Shown: in pieces, positions 26,820-37,722 of the stretch
Numbering within the stretch: position 1 is the first letter of the stretch
Layout: each line of letters starts with the position of its first letter
Origin: Micropterus salmoides
Lineage: Eukaryota; Chordata; Actinopteri; Centrarchiformes; Centrarchidae
Reading direction: 5' to 3'
Assembly (NCBI RefSeq): GCF_014851395.1
Contig: NW_024041150.1
Location: forward strand, 47,062,416-47,126,415
Length of the DNA: 64,000 nt
The notes under the pieces: model-generated
What the model was told of the DNA's origin: nothing
Database searches by the model: none
The model's input: only the letters and a program-made list of their open reading frames with translations
Translations under genes and position numbers: made by a program

Positions 26820-27679
26820 CAGAGGTCACTAATAGGCGGACCGCGGTCCGGATCCGGACCCAGCCGCCGTTCTCTCCGGACCGCCGACCTACAGCCCATT
26901 TATTATTGAGACTTACTACCTCGTGACGGAGCGTTTCTATTTTAACCCGCGCAGCTTTTCCAGCATTTACTGTACTGGTTTAGAGGACCAGGAAACTCAC
27001 AGACCAATCGCATGTGCTCCAATCGTCTCATGTGACGCTGCTCAGCCAATCAAATCTGCGCATACCGATGCTTGCGAGTCGAGTCCGCGAGATTCACCAG
27101 AGACGTTTTGGAAACACACCCGAATTGAGGAGACGAAAATAAAAGAGATTTCACATGACTTTTAATCAAGAATGTACAGATTTTTACATGTACATTCCTC
27201 CCACGGGCAGTTCAAAACCAGAATATCTCATAGATCTCCAATATGCTAGCTGGAGCTCACGTTTCTCACTGAACAACAGAAAGTAGGAAAGTGGTAGCTC
27301 TGTAAGAGGAAATGAAAGAGAAGAGGAGGCTTTACAGCTGTTCAGTTGTGTGTTTATTATAAAATTGGTTAAGACTACACTTCATCACTTCAAGCTACAC
27401 TTTTTATTACATTTTTTCTAAAATTAGGCACTTTAATTTACTTAAATTTAGAATTTATTATTTGAATAGTTATTATTTATTATCCCTCCAGTTTGATGTG
27501 AAAACTGACTGAAATATTATTTGATTTGACAGTCCGTTGTTGACTAAAAACATGTGTTGATACAACTATAGGTTATAGTACTGAATGATAATGCAAGTTC
27601 GTCGTTTTGATGTTCTGGACCTTTGCTTCAGGAAATTTTCTCTAACTAGACCTCTTTGAAATCTAACTGAATACCCCTG
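26820..27679. mobile_element. hAT-like element, about 860 bp
   Basis: Left end CAGAGGTCACTAATAGGCGG, right end CTAACTGAATACCCCTG. Both start with CAG(A/G)GGT when read inward. The 8 bases outside are ATATATAG (left) and ATTTATAA (right), a 6/8 match that is consistent with a decayed 8-bp target duplication. The element carries the palindromic word GGACCGCGGTCC near the left end. An 80-codon frame at 26,923 gives no transposase motif, so it is probably non-autonomous or internally deleted. Confidence 0.6.
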
Positions 27680-28915
27680 ATTTATAATGTGATAACTTCA
27701 ACTTGATGAAAGCAAACATTTATGTGGCCTAACAAACAGAGTCACCAGTGAAAGGTGCACTATTGGCCTAAATATCACTGGAAAATCCAAAATTCATTTG
27801 TAATTCAAAAACGAAAATAACGTCTGTCTGTTTCAAAACAAAAAACTATATAACCTAATTATATATTTAGTCTATATATAAATACATATTAAAGGTACAT
27901 CATTTGACATTATCCTTATGCACAAAAGCAGTGCCTCGTTTACAAGGTGTGGCTTACCATAAACCAGGTACTAGCAGTGAAAAGCACATTATTAAGACAT
28001 TTTCATTAGTTATTTTTGACGGATGCATTGCAGCCTTCAGCAATATTATTCATTCATTTTACTTCAGTCACAGATGCTGACACCCTGGATGACCTCTACA
28101 GTAATCTTAAAGTATTTCATACATTTCCATTATATGGTTACTGGCACTCGATGTGCCTTTCTTGATTATAAAGTAATATTCCACAGTGTTGTCCACCTTT
28201 AGTTGGCCTGCATTAAAACAACACGGGGCGCAGTGTCAAAGATGCGCTTTTTGTAGTCCATCTTCAGAACATTGTAGTTCCATCATGGCAGGACACGTCG
28301 CCTATAAAGAGCAGTCGGATTCTCTGAGCCCCGCGGTCGTCTTTTCCTGAATTTTCCTTCACATTTTTCCTTGACCTCATGACGTTTTCCATCGAGGTCA
28401 AAGAAAGCTGGTGAGGAAAGGACTTTCTTTCTTTTTATTTCGAGCACAGCCCTAGATTGACGGTAATTGGTTGTGAAATCCTGATCAGAGATGAGAAGGA
28501 AATGAAATCGCTCTCTCGTCAGCTACTTCCACTGGTTTCCTTATGTTGTCAAATCAGATGTATGCTGGCCCACATGGAGGTTGCTTCTGGGCCGGATGTG
28601 GCCCACAGGCTGCCAAGTGAATGGGGCTGCTAAAGGGTATATATACATATATAGGCCTAGATAATTATTATTAGGTTTCAGAATTGTATAATCCTTCCAA
28701 ATTAAAGTCCCAGTTCACTGGACCAATAAGTGTATTGTGCACTGTTAATTCATGAAACAACAGGGAGAGGACACCACAATGTTTCTGATCAGCTGTTTCC
28801 TCTGTAGGTGTCTTGCTGGATATTACCATAACTCACAGAGACGGTAGCTGTTTGCCCGCTTGCAACACATTCCTAAATATTTTCTTCGAGGCTGATTTCT
28901 TTGCTCCTGCCGCAT
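27680..28915. other. Unassigned DNA
   Basis: No supported gene. A segment near 28,560-28,620 (GGGCCGGATGTGGCCCACAG) looks like a piece of another dispersed DNA element. Confidence 0.4.
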
Positions 28916-28919
28916 GGAA

Positions 28920-29222
28920 CCAAACCAGTTAAAATGCCCAGCAGCCGGCTTCGGAGCCAAAAATGGAACTAACTGAAGTGCGATGATGGACATGCACTAT
29001 TTCTAAAGAGCGATTTTCTCGGATTGAGCAGCACTTTGACTCTCTCCAATCAGATGTATCATTATTGTAAGAAGAAACCCGAGCACTCCGTGAAGCTCAC
29101 ACAACTTTAAAGAAAAAAGCAGAAAAAGTCTAGAAAGATCTTGAAGACCGCAGCAAAAGAAACAACATCTGTGTTCACGGACTGCCTGAAGGAAGATAAG
29201 GCTCTAATTCAATGTCATGGAA
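28920..29222 (+). pseudogene. L1-type LINE ORF1 fragment
   Basis: L1 ORF1 proteins are coiled-coil RNA chaperones that package LINE RNA. From 28,996 the frame reads TISKERFSRIEQHFDSLQSD, then EETRALREAHTTLKKKAEK, then DLEDRSKRNNICVHGLPEG. The last is the hallmark joint between the coiled coil and the RRM-like domain of L1 ORF1p (usual form LEDRSRRNNIRI.GLPEG). Three in-frame stops (after SLL, after EKV and after PEGR) show it is dead. Only about 75 codons remain. A SINE fragment begins at its right edge. Confidence 0.8.
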
Positions 29223-29224
29223 AA

Positions 29225-29345
29225 AGCTCGCCAGGCAGCTTTCTCTGCACACAATGCAATTCAGGTTTCAGTATTTTGCCCAAGAAATCCAGACTGGGAG
29301 AGGCAGGGATCGAACCACCCTCCTTCTGATAAGTGGACGACCCCC
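29225..29345 (-). repeat. SINE fragment
   Basis: The minus strand contains GGTTCGATCCCTGCCTCTCC (Pol III B-box region) and TGGGCAAAATACTGAAACC, matching the SINE at 42,286. The tail is replaced or missing. Confidence 0.7.
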
Positions 29346-30285
29346 CTGTCTGTTTGTCTCTACTTCAGTTCAGTTGGTGTGACGCACATAAAATATATGG
29401 TCCCATTTTTTATATGTACTCCAGCACTTGCTGATGTTTTATTGTCAGTTTTGTGGACTTTCTGGGTGCAATACTCAGCAACTTCAGTAAGCGGCAGCAG
29501 GACGCTGGCAGCTGACCAGAACGCTGCTTTACGCTCTTGTTGACTCTGGGGCATTCTGCTACGAGGAGTCAATACAGCAGCAGTGTAACGTTATCCTGTC
29601 TGCTCATTTCACCTTTTATGAGGTTAGTGTCATGAATAAACACGAAGAAAAAACATAGGTGGTGCATGAATGTTTTAACGCATTTTAGATGACCTGTAAG
29701 TAGGTCGAGGAAGTTTTATTAGTCCTGTTTTATTATTTGTTGTGCCTCTAAACATAGGCTAGCACATGGGAAGTCAGAATTTACCAGTTCAAAGGTCAAA
29801 ATTACAAAAGGAAGGCCTCCTTAATTCGGATTTCTGACTTGGTAAGTTGGGAGAACCGCACTACCCCAACTTTGTGATCCAAGATGGCTGTCGTGGTATC
29901 AACAGATAGTGAAAGCTGTAGTTTATACTGTTCTGGCACTTCTGTGTACTTGTCAGTCATAGAAATGTTCGTACACAAAGTGCTGTCCAACAGCTGTCTG
30001 TGGACGTGTTGCTACAGTCTTCAGTGAGAGTAAATACCACACAATGCTTTTTTTTAATCAACCGGCGTATCAATAGCTAACCTGGTTAGTTGTAAACAAA
30101 CAGGTGGCCGAGCGAGGTTTTCCGACTTGTTAACTGGAACGCCGTCAACTCAGCTCCGACTTCTGAAGTAGATGGAACCCAGAATAAGTGGTGGCTAGAT
30201 TAACTGGTTGTAATCCCAAATGTGTTGCAGTCATGGTTTCAGGATCCACTGACTGCAACCCAGGAAATATGTTCTGATACCTTTT
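29346..30285. other. Unassigned DNA
   Basis: Open frames of 60-108 codons on both strands show no recognisable domain. I see nothing else supported. Confidence 0.4.
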
Positions 30286-30289
30286 GTTA

Positions 30290-30670
30290 TAGCACAATTT
30301 AAGAAACAACAAGGTTACCAAAGTGCTTTACAGAGATAAAATATGTTTATGATAATAAAAACAAAACAAATAGCATCAACAATAACAGCGACAACAAAGA
30401 CCACAGCAGCTCTCATGGTGAATTAAAAGCCAGGGAATAAAAATATGTTTTTAAACAGATTTAAAGGTGTGGAGGGTGGGCGCCACTTTAATGTGTGGAG
30501 GTAAGTCATTCCACAGTTTGGGGGCAACAGCTGAAAAAGTCCCGTGTCTTCAGCCTGGTCCTGGGCACGTTCAGCCGCAGCTGATCAGCAGACCTCAGTG
30601 ACCTTGGCGGGGTGTAAGTGTGCAGGATCGATCAGCCGTCACCTCAACAGAATAAAGATGATTAACAGTG
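30290..30670 (-). repeat. Dispersed repeat B
   Basis: Contains CAAAGTGCTTTACAGAGATAA, GTTTTTAAACAGATTTAAAG and GTCATTCCACAGTTTGGGGG. These words occur in many fish loci as a retroposon-like unit. The first resembles the tail piece at 25,985. The 66-codon plus-strand frame is not meaningful. Confidence 0.5.
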
Positions 30671-30755
30671 AGGTATCGCTCCAACAGAGCGGCCTCACTG
30701 GATCACACAGGGGCCGTCACAACAGTTTGTCATACTGTATTTAAACAGTCAGGGT

Positions 30756-31690
30756 GTTCAGGCTGAGTTACACTCTGCCTGAACGCAGCGTGGAGTCAGC
30801 TGTGGCCACGGTACTGTATGCTCAAGTTAACTGTATATGTGTCCCATATCACTCACTTATTTAGCAAACACACACACACAAGCTGGAAGCAGCGTGCAGA
30901 AACTAAAATCAGCTGAGAATGGTGTAGGCTATACGATGTAGGTACATGAGGTCACAGATGATGTGTGAGTAGGTTGAACAGAGATTACAAATAACATGTG
31001 AGTGAACCGTGTTACTGTAGCCAGACAATATAAAGCTGGACAACATATTTCAGAATTACTGGCTGTATAATTTCCTGACTGTCACTATTAAGACCCACCA
31101 AAATCAAATCCTTAACACAGGCAACACACCAGCTGTGGTGTAACAACACAAAACACACTTTCCACATGTTAACAGGGTTCATATGCAATGCAAGCTCAGG
31201 GTCGTGTTACATAGAGGGTAGAGACCATTTACTGTGACTAAAGAAGACAACAATAAAGATTAGTCACTGAATGTATTGATTGACAGTATGAAACTCAGCT
31301 AAGTCTGTGGCACACAGCAGGAGACAGTTAGCCCACTACTGTACGCTTTCAAATCATTTCATGACAACAACAACATATCTGACAGTAGAAATATGTTATC
31401 CAGCTTTATATTGTCTGGCCACAGTAACACGATTCACTCACATTTTATTTGTAATCAATGTTCAACCTGCTCCCACACCAGTAGTGAGCACAGACCGTGC
31501 TACATCGCAGTCCACATTCTGCGCTGACAATAGTTTCTGCACGCTGCTTCCAACTTGTGTGTGTGTGTGTTTGCAAAATGAGTGATTTTAGACATGAGCG
31601 ATACAGCTGTTGTATCACAAGTTAACTTGAACATGTACTGGGGCCACAGCTGACTCCATGCTGTGTTCTGGCGGAGTGTAACTCAGCCTA
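30756..31690. mobile_element. Fold-back DNA element, about 0.93 kb
   Basis: The outer ends GGCTGAGTTACACTCTGCC (left) and GGCGGAGTGTAACTCAGCC (right) are inverted. The inverted similarity continues inward for about 300 bp per arm: GTGGAGTCAGCTGTGGCC, the (CA)n/(GT)n runs with GGAAGCAGCGTGCAGAAACT, and CCAGACAATATAAAGCTGGA. The loop is about 330 bp (roughly 31,060-31,385). No transposase is present. The flanking triplets TCA/TAA could be a worn TWA target duplication, as for PIF/Harbinger, but this is not certain. Confidence 0.75.
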
Positions 31691-32600
31691 AACATCTAGA
31701 CCGTTTCACTTACAGGCTACATGACAAACTGTTCTCAGGTCAAATCGACGTCAGAGAAATAACGATACGGGGATGTGGCAATGACACGGTGAGCGTTTGT
31801 CGTGAGGTGCGATTCAAACATGGCAGCGCACAGCTAAACAAACATTTCATTAAACAAACAATCCTCCAATTTTAAGCCAATTAACAAATAATAGCAGTCA
31901 AACCTTCTTTTCACCAGTCCACCACTCATATTCTCACCTTGACTATTTTTTGGTTAGCAGCTCAATTATGACACTTTTCCAACACTCAGATTCACTATCA
32001 GTGATCATGCACCGCTTTCTATCACTCTTACTGAAAAAAGGGTCAACTAGGAGTTGGAGATTTAATGCATCATTGCTTAAAGACCTTCACATCACTTGTC
32101 TCAGATCGATCACTGTTATATTCATCTAAAGCTGCTTTTCCTCACGGAGCCTCCTGCTGCTTCTATCAGATGCAGTCGGTGTGATGGGCTGGATGTGCAG
32201 GCTTTCTTTTCCTCTGCTTCTGTAGAGTCTGTAGTGTAGTGACTCCTTTAAGCAGCCTCTTGCTGTCGTTTGGAGGAGTCTGAGACTCACCACTAAAGGA
32301 AGAAGCAGTCGCGGAGCAGCCAGGACAAAAAGAGTTCTTTAAGATTTATTGGTCCAAAGTTACCAAAATGATTCAGAAACTCCTGTCGTCCTTCCTCTCA
32401 TGATGCTGCGCCTGAGCCATCTGATTTCCACTATTTTTATAGACAGTTGTTTCAGACAGTAAAAAGAAAATAGATCAGCTTGCTCTAAACAAAACCCATC
32501 CCTAGGTATAAATTAGTCTTGATAAGGGTTGGAAGGATCTTCCCCGTCTATCTGCAGGGGGACTCTGCATGTTGGCTTACAAAACGTGGGCAACACACTT
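31691..32600. other. Unassigned DNA
   Basis: No gene, RNA or repeat structure that I can support. Confidence 0.4.
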
Positions 32601-32627
32601 TACCATGGTTGACCAGCACAGCTTATC

Positions 32628-33580
32628 ATGGTAGCAGGCAGGTGCGGTGTGTTGGTAGCTTTTTTGTGTTATAATTTAATATTGATCTTAGTTGGGTCAT
32701 GTCCTAGTGATAGTGTGGGATTTTATTGTCGGGAGAAAACAATGACATGCTATAATGAACCTTCGGAGTGGAGCAACTTCAAAACCGGAGGGAAACATTT
32801 TGGATATGGGAAGAATGTTGTAGCTGCTACGTTCGTGTCCCCAAGCCTGCTCATCTCCAGCAAGAAAGGTCAATTTAGGGGAGGAGGACAAGTAAATAGA
32901 GAAAATGTAATAGTTATGTTGTGCCTACTGTTATCTGGTGATGTTCACCAGTGTCCTGGTCCAATCCGTAACAACGATAAGGAGGACAGAAGTGAATTTT
33001 GTATCCAGCGTGAAATGTGCCTTAATACAGCAGAGTGCACTGGCAGATTCCACTTCGGCAGGCATCGCTTGATCTTTTAATGGAATCGAGAAATGAATAT
33101 TCGGCGGTGAAGAAGGCAAGCATGGTGAGCATGGGTGACGATAACACCAAGGATGACATATGGAATGGGGAAACCTCGTCTGCGAGTGGACCTGCGCAAA
33201 GAATCGGACCTGGAGGTAATGAGGCGATTGGTGAAATGTTTGTGCAACATGATCTTGGATATAGATGCAAAGATGTGTCAATGCGGAAGAACACGTGTGG
33301 GACAAAACTACAAACAGACGCGTATCGACGGAGGTATGACACTTCATTTTTTCAAACGCTTCAATCAAAACCTAGAGGCTTACAAGGGTGACATTTAAAT
33401 ATAACAAGCATTGCCTCAAAGACTGATGAAGTGGAGAAACTCCTCACAGACTCAAACGTAGACTTTCTAGCCTTTCAGAAACTTGGTTAACACAAACATC
33501 CTCACATGCGCCGTTTGTTTTCCCAGGGTACAGTATATTTAGGAAAGACAGAAAGAAAGGAAAAGGTGGTGGGTTACTTA
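32628..33580 (+). pseudogene. LINE 5' part: N-terminal region with 2A-like motif and start of APE endonuclease
   Basis: A 150-codon frame (32,628-33,080) ends its hydrophobic part with LLLSGDVHQCPGPIR. This is the place and pattern of the 2A-like ribosome-skipping peptide found at the N-terminus of some animal non-LTR retrotransposons (consensus D.E.NPGP). Here the Glu and Asn are replaced by His and Cys, so activity is doubtful. Further on (33,415-33,560), after frame changes, come KTDEVEKLLTDSNVDFLAF and a shifted PGYSIFRKDRK-like stretch, the start of an APE-type endonuclease that nicks target DNA. Stops and frameshifts show that it is not functional. The same element continues into the RT segments downstream. 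Confidence 0.65.
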
Positions 33581-33599
33581 TGTAAGAAAGAAAAGATTT

Positions 33600-33910
33600 A
33601 TTTTAAGTCAACACACGACTGATTCTTCCTTTAGAATACCAAAGAAAGACTTGTCCAAATTTGATACAGAACTGAAAAACTGATTGGGATAGGTTAACTG
33701 GCAGAGAAGAAACAAATGTATTTTGTAAGGCTTTTATAGATACTGTCAACAATGTTAAGGATACGTTTATTAAGAAAATAGATGATAGACATAAAAATAT
33801 AAACCTACCTTGGTTGACAGAACATATTTGGAATTTGATGAAGAAAAGAGACCATCTACTCAAAAAGGCATTCACTAGCAAGGACCACAATCAACGGGTA
33901 TGATTAAATG
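33600..33910 (+). pseudogene. LINE linker between endonuclease and RT
   Basis: Plus-strand codons read DWDRLTGREETNVFC, FIDTVNNVKDTFIKKID and LPWLTEHIWNLMKKRDHLLK. This is the linker typical of L2/CR1/Rex1-group LINEs before the RT domain. A stop lies at the end (GTATGA at 33,900). The LINE then meets the inverted arm of the palindrome. Confidence 0.6.
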
Positions 33911-33951
33911 ATTTATTGAGTAACGAACAGAAGATGCATGAAGCTTGCAGT

Positions 33952-33987
33952 AGCTGAATAGACATTAGAAAGCGTTGTGGGGAAGCT
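33952..33987. repeat. 36-bp inverted copy of the palindrome centre
   Basis: AGCTGAATAGACATTAGAAA, then GCGTTGTGGGGAAGCT. This is the exact reverse complement of 35,154-35,189 at the centre of the palindrome, and sits 8 bp outside the left arm. Confidence 0.95.
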
Positions 33988-33995
33988 GCAATAGG

Positions 33996-35157
33996 GAATA
34001 TGAACTTCTGGACAGGTGGATGGTAGATCATTTATATAGATAATGAATAAAAGAGGGCCTAAAACTGAACCTTGAGCAACACCAGTAGGACAATCTAAGA
34101 ATGCAGAGGTTGTTCCTTTAATTCTTGTACAATGTTGTCTATTACGCAAATATGAAGCCATCCATTCAATAGCATTTGCTGAGACATTATGAGCTGGTAA
34201 TTTAGATAACAGCCCTTTATGATTGACTGTATCGAATGCCTTTCTATAAAGATGGCTCCTACCATCTCTCCTTTATCCAACATGCCTTTTAACTGTTCCA
34301 CAAAATAACAGAGGGCTGTCTCTGTTGTTTCGGTCTAAACCCAAACTGCATTTCGTTCAAAGAATGATGATCCCAAGATCAGATGGTTAATTAGCTGTTT
34401 GGTCACAACTTTTTCAATTACCTTAGATGTTATAGGAAGGATACTAACTGGTCTGTAGTTGGCAATTTCAGAATGGTCTCCCCCCCTGAAAATTGGAGTG
34501 ATAACTGCAGCTTTTAAACCCTCAGGGAACACAGCTTATCCAAAAGAGTTATTCATAAGCTGAGGAACTGAGGAACAAAAAGTTATAGCATTCCTCTTTA
34601 TCAAGCAGGAATCCATCCCAAATATATCCTGAGCTGTTGAGTTCTTTAAACCTTTTAAAATATTCATAACTTCTTGTTCACAGACCTCTGTTAAAGAAAA
34701 ACAGGGTAGGTAGTATGTGGTGGTATGATATTGATTTTCCTAATCCCAAATTAAATTAACTAAAGCATGAACAGAGTCTTTGAAAAACATATTAAAACAC
34801 TGCAATTTCATTCTTCTCCTGTGTTAATATATTGTTGATCTTCATCTCATAAGACTTAATACTGTTACTTTTGAGAGAGGTTATTAATGTATTTCCAGAG
34901 TAAGTGATTATTTCCTTTAGCCTGTTTAACGAGTTCAATAAAGAAGTTTGCTTTCGCCTTCCTAAGTTAATTTACTACTTTGTTACGGTAGTCTTTAAAG
35001 AGACGCATATCAGAATCAATGCCAGATTTTAAGTGCATCCTGCATCCCTCCCTCCCAACCCTTTCTCTGTCCTGCCTCCTGATCTCCTTCCTCCTCTCCA
35101 TGGGTTTATAGGGGGTCCGTCGAGCCCGGTGCTACGGCGGATTTCCCTATCGTAGCT
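33996..35157 (-). repeat. Left arm of a 1,162-bp near-perfect palindrome (LINE RT, minus strand)
   Basis: This is the reverse complement of 35,186-36,347. Minus-strand frames contain the same RT segments as the right arm: NYRPVSILPITSKVIEKVV, the MEQLKGMLDKGEMVGAIF segment and FLDCPTGVAQGSVLGPLLF. By eye the only differences from the right arm are a C/G run (7 at 34,480-34,486 versus 6 at 35,858-35,863) and an A/T run (5 at 34,697-34,701 versus 6 at 35,642-35,647). At the left end the RT frame is broken after PEVHI, before the YADD motif. Confidence 0.95.
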
Positions 35158-35185
35158 TCCCCACAACGCTTTCTAATGTCTATTC
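35158..35185. repeat. 28-bp palindrome centre
   Basis: TCCCCACAACGCTTTCTAAT followed by GTCTATTC, bounded on both sides by AGCT and then CGTA/TACG. It lies between the two arms. Confidence 0.95.
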
Positions 35186-37010
35186 AGCTACGATAGGGAA
35201 ATCCGCCGTAGCACCGGGCTCGACGGACCCCCTATAAACCCATGGAGAGGAGGAAGGAGATCAGGAGGCAGGACAGAGAAAGGGTTGGGAGGGAGGGATG
35301 CAGGATGCACTTAAAATCTGGCATTGATTCTGATATGCGTCTCTTTAAAGACTACCGTAACAAAGTAGTAAATTAACTTAGGAAGGCGAAAGCAAACTTC
35401 TTTATTGAACTCGTTAAACAGGCTAAAGGAAATAATCACTTACTCTGGAAATACATTAATAACCTCTCTCAAAAGTAACAGTATTAAGTCTTATGAGATG
35501 AAGATCAACAATATATTAACACAGGAGAAGAATGAAATTGCAGTGTTTTAATATGTTTTTCAAAGACTCTGTTCATGCTTTAGTTAATTTAATTTGGGAT
35601 TAGGAAAATCAATATCATACCACCACATACTACCTACCCTGTTTTTTCTTTAACAGAGGTCTGTGAACAAGAAGTTATGAATATTTTAAAAGGTTTAAAG
35701 AACTCAACAGCTCAGGATATATTTGGGATGGATTCCTGCTTGATAAAGAGGAATGCTATAACTTTTTGTTCCTCAGTTCCTCAGCTTATGAATAACTCTT
35801 TTGGATAAGCTGTGTTCCCTGAGGGTTTAAAAGCTGCAGTTATCACTCCAATTTTCAGGGGGGAGACCATTCTGAAATTGCCAACTACAGACCAGTTAGT
35901 ATCCTTCCTATAACATCTAAGGTAATTGAAAAAGTTGTGACCAAACAGCTAATTAACCATCTGATCTTGGGATCATCATTCTTTGAACGAAATGCAGTTT
36001 GGGTTTAGACCGAAACAACAGAGACAGCCCTCTGTTATTTTGTGGAACAGTTAAAAGGCATGTTGGATAAAGGAGAGATGGTAGGAGCCATCTTTATAGA
36101 AAGGCATTCGATACAGTCAATCATAAAGGGCTGTTATCTAAATTACCAGCTCATAATGTCTCAGCAAATGCTATTGAATGGATGGCTTCATATTTGCGTA
36201 ATAGACAACATTGTACAAGAATTAAAGGAACAACCTCTGCATTCTTAGATTGTCCTACTGGTGTTGCTCAAGGTTCAGTTTTAGGCCCTCTTTTATTCAT
36301 TATCTATATAAATGATCTACCATCCACCTGTCCAGAAGTTCATATTCAAATGTATGCAGATGATACAGTTGTTTATGTCCAAGCTAAATTTTAACAGCAA
36401 GCTGCATCTCTACTCACAGGAGCTATGGAGAAAATTGCAGACTGGATGACATATTCCTGTTTGACACTAAATTTATCCAAGTCGGTTAGTATGCATTTCT
36501 CCATTACAGGAAGTAATTGCACTCCTCCTGAGATTAGTATTAAGGAGCAGCAAGTTAAAAATTTAGGTGTAATTATTGATAGTGGTCTAACCTTCAAAAA
36601 ACATATTACAAAAATTTCAAAAACAGTAAAGTATAATCTGGCTCATTTCAGATTTATAAGAAATCAAATGAGTACAGATGCAGCAAAACTGTACATGCAT
36701 GCAATGATACTGTCACATTTTTCATACTGTAGCACAACCTGGTCTCAAACAAGTAGTACATTAATGCAACCACTTCAGAGTCTGTATAAACAAGCATTGA
36801 AAGTCATGGATAAAAAGCCTAATTCTCATCATTATTGTAATATAGTCAAAAAAACATAACCTGTTGACTTTTGAAAACTTGCTGTTTATGTCCAATGTTG
36901 GGTTAGTATATAAGATCATTTATGACTTAGCACCACAACCTCTCAAACAGTATGTAACAATAAGCAGAGCGGGCTGAAGGTTAACAAGAGCTTCCTTTAG
37001 AGGGGACTGT
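35186..37010 (+). pseudogene. LINE reverse transcriptase (right arm and continuation)
   Basis: The RT makes cDNA by target-primed reverse transcription. After a non-LINE-like start (35,186-35,290) the codons read SGIDSDMRLFKDYRNKVV, LRKAKANFFIELVKQAKGN and NYRPVSILPITSK (with a frameshift at the G run). QGSVLGPLLFIIYINDLP and the catalytic MYADDTVVYVQ (about 36,352) follow. Next comes a 144-codon frame with WMTYSCLTLNLSKS, KNLGVIIDSGLTFKKHI and the thumb-like FSYCSTTWSQ, and finally the C-terminal motif YKIIYDLAPQPLKQYV. Frameshifts and stops make it a pseudogene. Motifs fit the L2/CR1/Rex1 group; the exact clade is not decided. Positions 35,186-36,347 duplicate the left arm in inverted orientation. 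Confidence 0.85.
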
Positions 37011-37135
37011 TGTGTATATTTTGTTTGTAATATTTTGCACGCTATTCACACTTGCCCAGGGACTGCAGATGGGAATTAGCTTTTAGCTAAATCTGGTACA
37101 GTATTGTGCATTGTCCCCGTTAAATAAATAAAACG
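37011..37135 (+). mobile_element. LINE 3' UTR and tail
   Basis: Contains CCCAGGGACTGCAGATGGGA, CTGGTACAGTATTGTGCATT and GTCCCCGTTAAATAAATAAA, the usual 3' end of these fish LINEs with a short TAAA repeat tail. It closes the element that begins near 32,600. Confidence 0.65.
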
Positions 37136-37395
37136 GACATGCACAAGAGACTATGAGATCCTGGTGGGATCTTTTAGACACTTTTATTTACCCTGCAAAT
37201 GTGGGCAGCTCACAATTATTTTAGTGCATTCAGCTGAGTGCATATCTGACAGTTTGAACACCGTGCTCTGAAGATCAGCTGATCAACCTGTGTTTATTCT
37301 TGGACTTTAATATACTGTCTTTAACAATACGTCTCCCAATGTTACAACAATATGTTAACTGTCCAACCCGCTAATCACGCATTCTTGACTTATGT
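37136..37395. other. Unassigned spacer
   Basis: Nothing supported. Confidence 0.4.
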
Positions 37396-37722
37396 TATGG
37401 CAATATCGAGGATGCATATAAGGCAATCTGCAGACCTCCCATTGGTAAATCAGACCATAATGTCATTCATTTATTGCTGAAGTACAGACAACGCATGAAA
37501 AGGGAAAAGCCCATTGTCAAGACAATTAAGGTGTGGGACAGAGAGAGTGAGGACAAGCTAAGGAGCTGTTTTGAAACCACAGATTGGGACATTTCCTTTG
37601 TCTCATGCAGAGACCCACACTTGAGCATCATTGGTGACAATAAACACCGCCTCCATAGTGAGTTTGAGCTGCTCCCTTCAGGACAGATACAGAGTACCTC
37701 TGGCAAAAAGGAATATTTATAA
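37396..37722 (+). pseudogene. LINE endonuclease C-terminus fragment (second LINE family)
   Basis: Reads YGNIEDAYKAICRPPIGKSD and HNVIHLLLKYRQRM, the end of an APE-type endonuclease with the catalytic SDH motif (S-D-H-N). Then follow KTIKVWDRESEDKLRSCFE and TTDWD, the linker to RT. After about 37,605 the resemblance ends, and the frame stops at 37,722. It belongs to a different LINE family from the element upstream. 5' and 3' parts are absent, so it is a truncated relic. Confidence 0.7.

Noticed and set aside
33022..33398. Frames of 87-145 codons on both strands next to the 2A-like motif
   Set aside because: No LINE or host domain could be read in them apart from the endonuclease start further on. 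Treated as part of the broken LINE.
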